Positions 21,674 through 29,213 of a stretch of 36,408 nucleotides of DNA are shown here, in pieces (within the stretch, counting starts at the first letter, position 1; each line of letters begins with the position of its first letter). Position numbers and translations under genes: made by a program. The DNA is from Acidobacteriota bacterium (GTDB lineage Bacteria; Acidobacteriota; Thermoanaerobaculia; Gp7-AA8): NCBI GenBank assembly GCA_021781455.1, contig JAJXWV010000004.1, positions 1-36,408 on the forward strand, read 5' to 3'. The notes under the pieces are model-generated. The model was not told the DNA's origin. It saw only the letters and a list, made by a program, of their open reading frames with translations, and ran no database searches.

Positions 21674-23823
21674 CGACGCTCAAACGAATCGGCCTGATCG
21701 CAGCAGCAGCACTGCTCGTGCTGGCGCCTGCTTCCGTCGCCCAGGTCAGCGACTACCACGACATCAAGACCCCGCCACTCCGCCAGTTCCAGCCGCCGCA
21801 GCCGAAGCGCATCGCGCTCGCGAACGGCATGGTGATCTTCCTCCAGGAAGACCACGAGCTGCCGCTGATCCGCGGCAGCGCCAGGATTCGCGGCGGTGAG
21901 CGCGACACGGCGGCCGCGAAGGCCGGCCTGACCGACATCTACGGCAGCGCCTGGCGCACCGGCGGCACCGAGAGCAAGACCGGCGACCAGCTGGACGAGT
22001 TCCTCGAGTCGCGCGCCGCGCGCATCGAGACCAACGCCAACGAAGACGCCAGCTCCATCAACCTCGACGTGCTGAAGGGCGACTTCGACACCGTCCTTCC
22101 GATCTTCGTCGAGCTGCTGCAGAAGCCGGCCTTCCGTCAGGACAAGATCGACCTCGCCAAGACGCAGGCCAACACCATGATCTCGCGCCGCAATGACGAT
22201 CCGCAGACGATCCTCGTGCGCGAAGCGAGCAAGCTGGCCTTCGGCGCCGACTCCCCGTACGCCCGCGTGCCGGAGTACGCCACCATCGCCGCGATCACCC
22301 GCGACGATCTTCTCGCCTTCCACAAGCGCTTCGTCGTCCCGAACAACATCGTGATCGGATTTGTCGGCGACTTCGACTCTGCGAAAATGGAGAAGAAGCT
22401 GCGCGACACGTTCGGATCGTGGAAGCGCGGCGCCGATGCTCCCGCTGCAGTCACCTCCGGCACTCCGGCCAGGCCCGGCGTCTACTACGTCTCCAAAGAC
22501 GACGTCACGCAGGCCAACATCGCTGCGGTGCACCTCGGCGGCCCCCTGCGCAGCAGCCCCGACTATCCGGCCATCGCCGTCATGAACGAGATCCTCAGCG
22601 GCGGCTTCTCCGGCCGCCTCATGAACCACATCCGATCGCAGATGGGCCTCGCCTACGGTGTGGGCGGCGGGCTGGCCGTGGCCTGGGATCGCCCGTCGGC
22701 TTTCAACGTCTTCATGTCGACGAAGAGCCAGTCCACGGTCGAGGCCATCGATGCCGTCAAGGCCGAGGTCGGCAACCTGCAGAGCAAGCCATTCACGCCG
22801 GAGGAGCTGTCGCTGGCCAAGGACACAATCCTCAACCGCTACATCTTCACCATGGACTCGCCGTCGAAGATTCTCAACCAGCAGCTGCTCCTCGAGTTCT
22901 ACCACTACCCCGCCGATTTCTGGCAGAAGTACCCCACCGCGATCGAGAAGGTCTCGGCTGCGGACGTCGAACGCGTGGCCAGGAAGTACGTCCGGCCGAA
23001 TGACCTGGCCATCCTGGTCGTCGGCAACGACAAGGAGTTCGACAAACCACTCTCCACGGTCGGCAATGTCACGAAGATCGACGTGACCATCCCCGAGCCG
23101 GGCGCAGCGGCGAAAAAGCCTGAAGCTGCCGCGGCCACGGCGGCGCCCGCGGCTCCGGCCGCGACCACTGCCGAGGGTTCAGCACTGGCCAGCAAGGTGC
23201 GCGATTTCGTCGGCGGCAAGAGCGTCGTCGACAGCATCCACTCCACGCGGCTCGTTCGCTCCGCAACCGTGAAGACGCCGCAGGGCGACATGGAGATGGA
23301 GATCGAGGAGACGCTGCGCTATCCGGATACGCAGCGCCAGGTGATGAAGACCCCCATGGGCGAGATCACCGTCGTCGTCGGACCGAATGCCGCCTTCATG
23401 GCCGGCCCGATGGGAACGCGCGACCTGCCGGCATCACAGCGCGACGCCATGAAGGCCGAGAACAAGCTCGACCTGCTGACCGTTCTGAAGAACATCGAAT
23501 CGCCGGCGTATGCGTTTGCGGTCGGCGGAGACGAGAAGGTCGGCGATGTCAGCGCGAAGGTCCTGACGGTCACCACCGAGGGAACGACCGTCAAGTGGTT
23601 CGTCGACCCGGCCAGCGGAAAACTTCTTCGCACCGTCCGCTCGGGGCGGATGGGCGAGCAGTCGCTCGACTACACGTCGTGGAAGAAGAGCGGCGACTTG
23701 AATCTGCCGGCTGCGTTCACCATGACGACCAACGGCGAGAAGAGCGGCAGTGGCGAGCTGAAGTCGATTGAGATCAATCCGACTCTCGATGCCAAGCTGT
23801 TCGAGAAGCCGGCCGAGAAGTAG
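21670..23823 (+). CDS. Secreted M16-family protein, non-catalytic partner with extra C-terminal domain
   Basis: This 717-residue protein has a signal peptide (about 1-24, ASVA-Q). Two M16 halves span about 40-460. The zinc motif is absent: the HxxEH site is replaced by GLTDIYGSAW (about 86-95), so it cannot be catalytic. It keeps RLMNHIRSQMGLAYGVGGG-type sequence (about 316-335) used in substrate binding by inactive M16 subunits. After an Ala-rich linker (about 475-505) comes an unusual domain of about 210 residues rich in beta strands (MEMEIEETLRYP, WFVDPASGKLLRTVRSG), resembling lipoprotein-carrier folds. It is translationally coupled to the catalytic subunit and followed by a strong terminator. 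Confidence 0.9.
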   Translation: MTTLKRIGLIAAAALLVLAPASVAQVSDYHDIKTPPLRQFQPPQPKRIALANGMVIFLQEDHELPLIRGSARIRGGERDTAAAKAGLTDIYGSAWRTGGTESKTGDQLDEFLESRAARIETNANEDASSINLDVLKGDFDTVLPIFVELLQKPAFRQDKIDLAKTQANTMISRRNDDPQTILVREASKLAFGADSPYARVPEYATIAAITRDDLLAFHKRFVVPNNIVIGFVGDFDSAKMEKKLRDTFGSWKRGADAPAAVTSGTPARPGVYYVSKDDVTQANIAAVHLGGPLRSSPDYPAIAVMNEILSGGFSGRLMNHIRSQMGLAYGVGGGLAVAWDRPSAFNVFMSTKSQSTVEAIDAVKAEVGNLQSKPFTPEELSLAKDTILNRYIFTMDSPSKILNQQLLLEFYHYPADFWQKYPTAIEKVSAADVERVARKYVRPNDLAILVVGNDKEFDKPLSTVGNVTKIDVTIPEPGAAAKKPEAAAATAAPAAPAATTAEGSALASKVRDFVGGKSVVDSIHSTRLVRSATVKTPQGDMEMEIEETLRYPDTQRQVMKTPMGEITVVVGPNAAFMAGPMGTRDLPASQRDAMKAENKLDLLTVLKNIESPAYAFAVGGDEKVGDVSAKVLTVTTEGTTVKWFVDPASGKLLRTVRSGRMGEQSLDYTSWKKSGDLNLPAAFTMTTNGEKSGSGELKSIEINPTLDAKLFEKPAEK

Positions 23824-23846
23824 GAGTTTCACAACCCACGCGAAGA

Positions 23847-23875
23847 GCGGCGGGCGGAAACGCCCGCCGCTTTTT
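23847..23875 (+). terminator. Rho-independent terminator of the M16 operon
   Basis: A perfect 10-bp stem (GCGGCGGGCG / CGCCCGCCGC) with a GAAA tetraloop is followed by TTTTT, starting 23 bp after the stop codon. This is a textbook intrinsic terminator. Confidence 0.96.
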
Positions 23876-24009
23876 GTCATCCCGAGCACTCGAATCGCGC
23901 AGGTGCGATGCCGGAGAGAAGAAACGTTCGATCGTTCCCCCTCTCCCCGCCGCAGCGGGAAGAGAGCCCGGGTGAGGGGGTCTCGTTCTGGTTCAAAAGG
24001 AGACCCCTT
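23874..24009. repeat. Dispersed palindromic element, family A
   Basis: Nearly the same as 36169-36300 and, inverted, 119-250: catcccgagcactcgaatcgc, then a CTCTCCCCGCCGCAGCGGG palindrome and GGGTCTC / GAGACCC stem. It is followed by a second palindrome, CTTCTCCCCGC / GCGGGGAGAAG (about 24025-24052). With the next element it fills the 378-bp gap 23824-24201, where no gene is seen. Confidence 0.9.
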
Positions 24010-24095
24010 ATCCGCCTTCGGCACCTTCTCCCCGCTGCGGCGGGGAGAAGGGCAACGAACGCCAGAGCCCGCATAAACACTGGGAGTTTCCTGGA

Positions 24096-24186
24096 AGCGT
24101 CAGCGAGGGATCTGGGAGGGTGTGCGGCGCGCGATGCACCGAACAGTCGGTGTGCCGCCCCTCCACCCAGATCCCTCGCTGACGCT
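24096..24186. repeat. Dispersed palindromic element, family B, with perfect 21-bp ends
   Basis: The outer 21 bp (24096-24116) are the exact reverse complement of 24166-24186. An inner CACCGA / TCGGTG stem with a 4-nt loop sits in the middle. The whole 91-bp element can fold into a near-continuous hairpin. The size and shape resemble a miniature inverted-repeat element, but no target-site duplication is clear. Confidence 0.88.
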
Positions 24187-24201
24187 CGGGATGACAAGGT
24201 T

Positions 24202-24417
24202 CTACCCCCCCTGCCCGGTCCCCTTCTGCGCCTGGACCTCTTTGACGAGCCGCACCATCACCATGGTCAGCTCGTGAATCGAGTGAATCACGCCGACTTC
24301 GAATGCCGACGGCGGTTCGCCGGCCGCACACGCGCAGTAGTTGCACGGGCAGCCACGCCCGCCGTCGTGATTGTCGAGTGGATGACCGCACGCGCATGAG
24401 TCTTTGGCCAGTTGCAT
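24202..24417 (-). CDS. Small Cys/His-rich protein, putative metal binder
   Basis: This 71-residue protein has a compact N-terminal metal-binding-like knot: Cys8, Cys10, His12, His17, Cys23, Cys25, Cys28 and Cys30 in the pattern CxCGHxxxxH-x5-CxCxxCxC. A single amphipathic to hydrophobic helix follows (about 40-62, HSIHELTMVMVRLVKEV). Eight potential ligands could hold one or two zinc ions or an iron-sulfur cluster. I do not recognise the family. The ATG at 24417 is preceded by AGGGAGAG, a convincing ribosome binding site; upstream in-frame sequence is heptamer repeat. It is encoded alone between repeats. Confidence 0.8.
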   Translation of the reverse strand: MQLAKDSCACGHPLDNHDGGRGCPCNYCACAAGEPPSAFEVGVIHSIHELTMVMVRLVKEVQAQKGTGQGG

Positions 24418-24428
24418 GACTCTCCCTT

Positions 24429-24464
24429 TCTGAGTCCTGAGTCCCGAGTGCTGAGTCCTGAGGA
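24429..24464. repeat. Heptamer array 9 (TGAGTCC unit), single arm
   Basis: Five CTGAGTCC-type units directly upstream of the small Cys/His protein gene. Only a short fragment (ttcaggac, 24482-24489) could be a remnant of the opposite arm. Confidence 0.85.
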
Positions 24465-24744
24465 TCGTGGTCAATCTGCCTGTTCAGGACGCGTCAGAAC
24501 CCAGGCCTTCGTCGCTCCCTCAGATGTATGAGCATATTCGAATCGTGCCGCAGAAAATTGGAGCGCACGATCGGAGCCGCGGTGTGAGGCGAGCGCTTGC
24601 GGTGCGGATCGACCGCCCTAAGGATGGAGGTCATGCGATGTATCCTTCCGTTCCTCGCGTGCCTGGCGGCGCTGCCCGCGGTCGCACAGACGACTTCCAT
24701 ACTGTGTCAGGCGCAACAGGTCGCGTTAGTCGAGCGCGAAGCCG
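24465..24744. other. Gap between the Cys/His protein and the SGNH hydrolase
   Basis: About 280 bp. Apart from the signal-peptide-like open frame described separately (24633 onward), I see no gene, no hairpin with a U-tract and no repeat family member. Confidence 0.5.
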
Positions 24745-24863
24745 CTACAGCGACTCCGCGATCCGTTGCGCGATCAGCGCGTAGCCTTCGTCGTCGGGAT
24801 GGAAGCGGTCGAAGGAGAGGCGGTCGCGGTGCGAGAAGATGTCGGAGGTCGGCACGACGGTGA
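24633..24863 (+). pseudogene. Possible remnant of a secreted-protein gene (signal peptide only)
   Basis: From the ATG at 24633 the frame reads MRCILPFLACLAALPAVAQ, a good signal peptide with an AVAQ cut site, preceded by GGAGG. About 25 further residues look ordinary (TTSILCQAQQVALVEREA). After about 24745 the frame runs antisense through the SGNH hydrolase gene and turns into Arg-rich nonsense. The simplest reading is a 5' fragment of a secreted-protein gene cut off by a rearrangement. A chance open frame is possible. Confidence 0.35.
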
Positions 24864-25518
24864 GGTTCGGGTCGTTCGCGAACTGCTCGAGGAGCTTCGC
24901 ATTCCAGCGGCTCACGAGCGGGCTCAGACGCTGTCCGCCGGGCATGGTCGCGAGCGGGTTGTAGAGGCCGATGATGAAAATGCGCGCGGTCGGATTCGCG
25001 GCGCGCACGTCGGTCATCACCTTGGCCACGCGCTCGAGGACGCTGTCCATCACTTTTTCGGGATCGGTGAGGGGCCCGTTCCGCAGATCGGTCGTGCCCC
25101 AGAGGTCATTGCCGCCGATCGAGACCACCACGACGTTCGCCTGAGCGATCAGCGTCTGGACGTTCCGGCTCTGCAGCTGCGCCAGCAGATCGCGCGTTCG
25201 TGCGCCGTTGACCGCGAGGTTCACGGCCGGCCGGACCTCGCGGTGCGCGTTCTTCAGATCCTGCACGAGCCGGCCGCCGATGCCGAGGCCGCTCTGGTCA
25301 CCGGTGCCGAGGGCGAGCGAATCGCCGAGGATCAGAGGGGCGATGGTTCCGCGGGGCGGCGCTGCCTGAACGGGCGAGGTGACGATGCCGACCGGGGTTC
25401 CGATGTCTCCGCGGATGAACGTGTACAGCCCGCCGGCGAACACGGCGCAGGCGAGCAGCGCGATTCCCAGCGGCAGATACCAGTAGAGCGCACGGCGCAC
25501 GGCTCGGAAAACTAGCAC
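24745..25518 (-). CDS. Membrane-anchored SGNH/GDSL hydrolase
   Basis: This 257-residue protein has one N-terminal transmembrane helix (about 11-34) and an SGNH hydrolase domain outside the membrane. Block I is GDSLALG with nucleophile Ser67, the block III segment is SIGGNDLWG, and the catalytic Asp/His pair is in DRFHPDDEGY near the C-terminus. Members hydrolyse esters of lipids or sugars, or act on cell-wall acyl groups; the substrate is unknown. I chose GTG at 25518 because upstream in-frame codons lie in heptamer array 10. GTG at 25500 is also possible. It is divergent from the ABC transporter. Confidence 0.88.
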   Translation of the reverse strand: MLVFRAVRRALYWYLPLGIALLACAVFAGGLYTFIRGDIGTPVGIVTSPVQAAPPRGTIAPLILGDSLALGTGDQSGLGIGGRLVQDLKNAHREVRPAVNLAVNGARTRDLLAQLQSRNVQTLIAQANVVVVSIGGNDLWGTTDLRNGPLTDPEKVMDSVLERVAKVMTDVRAANPTARIFIIGLYNPLATMPGGQRLSPLVSRWNAKLLEQFANDPNLTVVPTSDIFSHRDRLSFDRFHPDDEGYALIAQRIAESL

Positions 25519-25524
25519 AGTCCG

Positions 25525-25632
25525 GTCCTGAGTCCTGAGTCCTGAGTGCTGAGAGGTATGTGCCATCAGTTGCCAGACGTACTCATGCCCGCTACCTCAA
25601 CGCGGATAAACTCAGGACTCAGGACTCAGGAC
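25525..25632. repeat. Heptamer inverted array 10 (TGAGTCC unit)
   Basis: Left arm 25525-25546 and right arm 25611-25632 are perfect 22-bp reverse complements made of GTCCTGA units, with a 64-nt spacer. It lies between divergent genes. The right arm ends 4 bp before the ABC ATPase start and supplies an AGGA that could act as its ribosome binding site. Confidence 0.92.
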
Positions 25633-25636
25633 TCGC

Positions 25637-26548
25637 ATGACTTCCGCGGCCCCCGCCCTCAGCGCGCACGAGCTGACCAAAGTGATCGGCCGGCGAACCA
25701 TCGTCGATCGCGTGTCGTTCGACCTCTTTCCCGGCGAGGTGTTCGGATTCCTCGGGCCGAACGGAGCCGGCAAGACGACGACGATCCGCATGCTGGTCGG
25801 CCTCATCCGGCCGACCGAGGGGGCGGTGACGATCTGCGGTCACGATATCCGTCACCAGTTCGAGGAGGCGATGCGCTGCGTCGGCTGCATCGTGGAGACG
25901 CCCGACCTCTATCGCTTCATGACGGGCCGCGAGAACCTCGAGCACTTCGCGCGCATGCTTGGCGTGAAGAGCAGCGAGACCGACCGCGTCGCCGATCGCG
26001 TGGGGATGCTCCACCGCCTCGACCAGCGCGTCGGCACCTACTCCCTCGGCATGCGCCAGCGCCTCGGCATCGCCCAGGCGCTGCTCGGCCGTCCGCGCGT
26101 GATGATCCTCGACGAGCCGGCCAACGGCCTCGACCCGGCCGGCATCCGCGAGATGCGCGAGCTGATCCGGGGCCTCGCTGCCGACGGCATGAGCATCTTC
26201 GTCTCCAGCCACCTGCTCGCGGAGATCGAGCTGATGTGCGACCGCGTGGCCATCATTCACCACGGCCAGATCCTGCGGGCCGGAACGGTTCGAAACCTGA
26301 TCGCCAGCCAACGGGCGATGGAGTTCCACGTCGGCGACGTCGACCGGGCCGGCAGTGTCTTCACACAGCGGGGCGTAGCGTTCGAAAAGGATCACGACCG
26401 CCTCTTCGCAGCGATCGACGAGGCCGATGCCGCACCCCTGATCGCCGAGCTCGTCCGCAACGACGTGGAAGTCTTCAGCGCCCGCCCCCGGCTGCAAACT
26501 CTGGAGGAGATGTTTCTGGATGCGACGGGAGGAGAATCAGTGGACTGA
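25637..26548 (+). CDS. ABC transporter ATP-binding protein
   Basis: This 303-residue ATPase of the ABC-2/drug-exporter type has Walker A GPNGAGKTT (40-48), signature SLGMRQR (136-142), Walker B VMILDEP (155-161) and the H-loop histidine in SSHLLAEIE. The C-terminal 80 residues form the small regulatory domain usual in CcmA/NatA-like proteins. It is followed 85 bp later by a permease gene on the same strand, and the two should form the transporter. The ribosome binding site appears to come from the last heptamer repeat unit (AGGACTCGC-ATG). The cargo is unknown. Confidence 0.95.
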   Translation: MTSAAPALSAHELTKVIGRRTIVDRVSFDLFPGEVFGFLGPNGAGKTTTIRMLVGLIRPTEGAVTICGHDIRHQFEEAMRCVGCIVETPDLYRFMTGRENLEHFARMLGVKSSETDRVADRVGMLHRLDQRVGTYSLGMRQRLGIAQALLGRPRVMILDEPANGLDPAGIREMRELIRGLAADGMSIFVSSHLLAEIELMCDRVAIIHHGQILRAGTVRNLIASQRAMEFHVGDVDRAGSVFTQRGVAFEKDHDRLFAAIDEADAAPLIAELVRNDVEVFSARPRLQTLEEMFLDATGGESVD

Positions 26549-26549
26549 C

Positions 26550-26621
26550 GGGTCACGAGGTTTCGAGGTCACGAGGGTGGCGAACGCCTCGCGACCACGT
26601 GACCTCGCGACCTCGTGACCA
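26550..26621. repeat. Octamer inverted array 11 (GGTCACGA unit)
   Basis: Left arm 26550-26577 and right arm 26588-26621 are near-perfect complements built of GGTCACGA/GAGGTTTC-type units with a short spacer. It sits between the ABC ATPase and permease genes, within the likely operon. The unit matches arrays 8 and 13. Confidence 0.9.
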
Positions 26622-26633
26622 TTCGAAGCGCCC

Positions 26634-27602
26634 ATGCTCAACCTCATTCATAACGAAACCCTCAAGCTCCTTCGCCGCCGGCGGTTTGCGGTGGTCATCG
26701 GGATTCTGGTGGCCATCCTGGCGATCGTCTCGTATGGGCAATACCGGCAGCTGAAGAACCAGGTCAACCGGAACTGGCGAGCGGACACGCAGCAGCGAAT
26801 CGCCCATTTCGAGAACAACCTGCGCCGGGCGAACACCAATGCCTCGTGGGCGCGTTCGCTGCGTGCCGAGATCAACCGGCTGCAGTTCTATCTCGACCAC
26901 GACATCGAGCCGAACAAGCCGACGGCGCCGATGTTCGTGCGCGGATTCGCGAACGTGGCCGGCTTCCTCCTTCTCCCGCTCCTCGTGTCCGTTCTCGGCA
27001 GCGACATCGTTTCGGCGGAACACGCCGAGGGAACGGACAAGCTTCTGATGACGAGGCCCGTGCGGCGCTGGAAGATCCTGACGTCGAAACTGGCCACGCT
27101 GTGGATCTTCTCGACCCTGACGCTCTTCAGTGGAGGCGTGCTGGCTTTCGTGATCTCCTCGCCGTTTCTGCCGGCGCGGGGCTGGGCCGCTCCGACGTTC
27201 AGCGGCTTCGCCACGACTGGGACGTTCAGGCCGGAGCTCGTGCGGCAACTCCCGCTGTGGAAGGACGCGCTCATCGCCTACGGCCTGGAGTGGTATGCGC
27301 TGCTGACCGTCGCTTCGATCGCGCTCCTGCTTTCGGTCGTCTTCCGCTCCAGCGCCGGCGCGATCGGAACGATGCTCGCGTCGCTCATCGCCGGGACGAT
27401 CCTCACTCGCCTCAGCCCCGACTGGACTGCGGCGAAGTACCTCTTCGTCAGCGCCCTGCCGCTCGCCGACTACTACACCGGCGAGCCGCCCCCTTACGAC
27501 GGAATGACGATGGCCTTCTGCATCACGCTCCTCGGCGTCTGGGCCATCGCCGCGATCATCGCCGCCTACGCGATCTTCACGAGGAAGGATGTGTTCGGAT
27601 AG
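26634..27602 (+). CDS. ABC-2 type transporter permease
   Basis: This 322-residue membrane protein has about six transmembrane helices: near residues 17-36, 104-122, 155-178, 222-245, 250-266 and 291-315. A roughly 65-residue soluble, charged stretch separates the first two, as in ABC-2 permeases of the NatB/CcmB type. SAEHAEGTDKLLMTRPVRRW is the cytoplasmic coupling segment typical of this group. It pairs with the preceding ATPase. No strong ribosome binding site precedes the ATG at 26634. Confidence 0.92.
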   Translation: MLNLIHNETLKLLRRRRFAVVIGILVAILAIVSYGQYRQLKNQVNRNWRADTQQRIAHFENNLRRANTNASWARSLRAEINRLQFYLDHDIEPNKPTAPMFVRGFANVAGFLLLPLLVSVLGSDIVSAEHAEGTDKLLMTRPVRRWKILTSKLATLWIFSTLTLFSGGVLAFVISSPFLPARGWAAPTFSGFATTGTFRPELVRQLPLWKDALIAYGLEWYALLTVASIALLLSVVFRSSAGAIGTMLASLIAGTILTRLSPDWTAAKYLFVSALPLADYYTGEPPPYDGMTMAFCITLLGVWAIAAIIAAYAIFTRKDVFG

Positions 27603-27617
27603 CGCGGAACGTCACGG

Positions 27618-27689
27618 AGTGCTGAGTACTGAGTGCTGAGTACTGAGTCAAAGCTCCCACTCAGTACTCAGCACTCAGTACTCAGCACT
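27618..27689. repeat. Heptamer inverted array 12 (TGAGTRC unit), perfect 31-bp arms
   Basis: Left arm 27618-27648 and right arm 27659-27689 are exact reverse complements over all 31 bases, with a 10-nt loop. The G/A alternation at the variable position of successive units is the same in both arms. It lies between the permease and the first SH3 lipoprotein. There is no U-tract. Confidence 0.95.
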
Positions 27690-27704
27690 TCGGTGAGAAC
27701 GAAT

Positions 27705-28277
27705 ATGAAGAACACGTCACTTTCCCTTCTGCTCTGCGCTATCTGCCTCCTGCCGCTCGCCTGCTCGAAGCAGCAGAGGACCGTCACCACGACGGAGACG
27801 ACCGACACGCGGGAAGCGATGGACGTCGCGTACGTCGGCGCGCCGGAGCTGAAGGTCCACGCGAAAGCCGACGACGCGTCGCCGGTGCTGACGACGTTCC
27901 TCAACGGCGAGAGCATTTCGGTGCTTTCGAAGAAGGGCGACTGGGTGGAGGTGCGCATCGCCGATGGCAGCGGCTGGGCTCATGCCGCCGACCTGACCAA
28001 TGCCGCCGCCGCGGCGGCCGAGGAAGCGAATCCGACGCCGAAGTTCCGAGTGCCGCCGAATCCGGTGAGCGCGCCGACGACGCACGGGTCGATCTACATC
28101 GAGGCCGCCGTGAACACCGACGGCGACGTGACCTCCACCACAGTCATCTCGAACACGACCAACTCCCAGACACTGGCCGCACAAAACGAAGCCGCCATCC
28201 GTGCCGCAAAGTTCTACCCGATCGTCGTGAGGGGCGAGAAGAAGCAGTTCCTCTACTACTACCGGGTGGACTACTGA
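27705..28277 (+). CDS. SH3-domain lipoprotein with TonB-like C-terminal domain, copy 1
   Basis: This 190-residue protein has a lipoprotein-type signal (LLPLACSKQQ, Cys20 the likely lipidated residue, though Pro at -3 is atypical). A bacterial SH3 domain spans about 41-98 (AYVGAPELKVHAK through SVLSKKGDWVEVRIADGSGW). The C-terminal domain (about 118-190) contains AAVNTDGDV and AIRAAKFYPIVVRGEKKQF, the layout of TonB C-terminal domains. It is probably an envelope protein touching peptidoglycan or partner proteins. It is a paralogue of the gene at 28650. I chose the ATG at 27705 (GGTGAG upstream); the earlier in-frame ATG is followed by heptamer repeat sequence. Confidence 0.88.
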   Translation: MKNTSLSLLLCAICLLPLACSKQQRTVTTTETTDTREAMDVAYVGAPELKVHAKADDASPVLTTFLNGESISVLSKKGDWVEVRIADGSGWAHAADLTNAAAAAAEEANPTPKFRVPPNPVSAPTTHGSIYIEAAVNTDGDVTSTTVISNTTNSQTLAAQNEAAIRAAKFYPIVVRGEKKQFLYYYRVDY

Positions 28278-28279
28278 AG

Positions 28280-28528
28280 CTCCCGTCACTCTGAGCCGGC
28301 GGAGCCGCGGGCGGTCGGGTGGGTGCGCGGCGGAGCGCGGCGAAGAGTCTCTTACCGGGACGATTGTTAGGCTGGATCGGATCGCGCATGACGGCAGCTG
28401 ATCGCGCTCGCGCAATCTGGAGACTCTTCTGCCGCTCCAACCGACCGCTCGTGTGGGGCGGCTTTCCAGGCCGCGAGGGAGGACAGGCTGGAAAGCCTGT
28501 CCCACACGGGGGTCAGAGTGACGGGAGC
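28280..28528. repeat. Composite palindromic element with 16-bp inverted ends
   Basis: Its ends are a perfect 16-bp inverted repeat: gctcccgtcactctga (28280-28295) and its complement (28513-28528). Nested inside are GAAGAGTCTC / GAGACTCTTC (28342-28351, 28420-28429) and a GTGTGGGGC... / ...GTCCCACAC pair with CTTTCCAG / CTGGAAAG arms (about 28450-28506). It fills the gap between the two paralogous lipoprotein genes. No gene is seen in 28278-28649. A non-autonomous mobile element is possible, but no target duplication is clear. Confidence 0.85.
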
Positions 28529-28649
28529 CGTTAGGCCGACTCCCTTTCACCGCCACCTCCCTCCCGTGACGCGTGGCACCAGGTCCCGTCGGACGGAGTC
28601 ACTGCGCCGGCGGACCGATGCGCGTATCCCTTGCGTGGAGGGAATCGCC

Positions 28650-29204
28650 ATGAAGCACGCGTTTGCGCTTCTGCTCATGTCCATCGCGATCGTCGCCTGT
28701 GTGCAGCGCCCGCCCGCCCAGCCGGCCGAGCCGCCCGCGCGCATGGCCATCGCCATCATGCACGTCGGTGCGCCGTCCATGACCGTGTACTCGGAACCGC
28801 GGGCCGATGCTCCGATCATCACCAACTATGGCATCGCCGAGACCGTTTCGGTCCTGCAGAAAAAGGGTGACTGGTACGAGATCCGCGTCACGGACGGGAC
28901 CGGGTGGGTCAAAGCTGCGGATCTGCTCACAGACGAGCAGCAGGCCGAGCTCGACAAGAACCCGGTGCCGCGCTTCTACGTGGCGCCGGCCGCAGTACCC
29001 GCGAAGGGACACGGCCAGTTGACGCTCGAGGCCAAGGTGAACACGGACGGCGAGGTCATCGACGTGAAGGTGCTGCAGAACAGCATGCGCGATCAGAAGG
29101 CCGTCCAGGCGAACATCGACGCGCTCAAGCAGGCGAAGTTTTATCCGCTCCTGCAGAAGGGGCTGCGCGCGCCGTTCACGTACGAGCACAAGGTGTCGTA
29201 CTAG
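28650..29204 (+). CDS. SH3-domain lipoprotein with TonB-like C-terminal domain, copy 2
   Basis: This 184-residue protein has a lipoprotein signal (SIAIVACVQR, Cys17 likely lipidated). The SH3 domain spans about 36-92 (MHVGAPSMTVYSEPRADAP to SVLQKKGDWYEIRVTDGTGW). The C-terminal TonB-like domain spans about 112-184 (EAKVNTDGEVIDVKVLQNS, LKQAKFYPLLQKG). It aligns with the upstream gene over its whole length, so the pair arose by duplication and has diverged considerably. The ATG at 28650 is supported by GGAGGG. Confidence 0.88.
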   Translation: MKHAFALLLMSIAIVACVQRPPAQPAEPPARMAIAIMHVGAPSMTVYSEPRADAPIITNYGIAETVSVLQKKGDWYEIRVTDGTGWVKAADLLTDEQQAELDKNPVPRFYVAPAAVPAKGHGQLTLEAKVNTDGEVIDVKVLQNSMRDQKAVQANIDALKQAKFYPLLQKGLRAPFTYEHKVSY

Positions 29205-29213
29205 ACGGTGGTC

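Noticed and set aside
28280-28528. Insertion sequence
   Set aside because: Inverted ends are present but there is no transposase frame and no target duplication, so it is called a palindromic repeat only.
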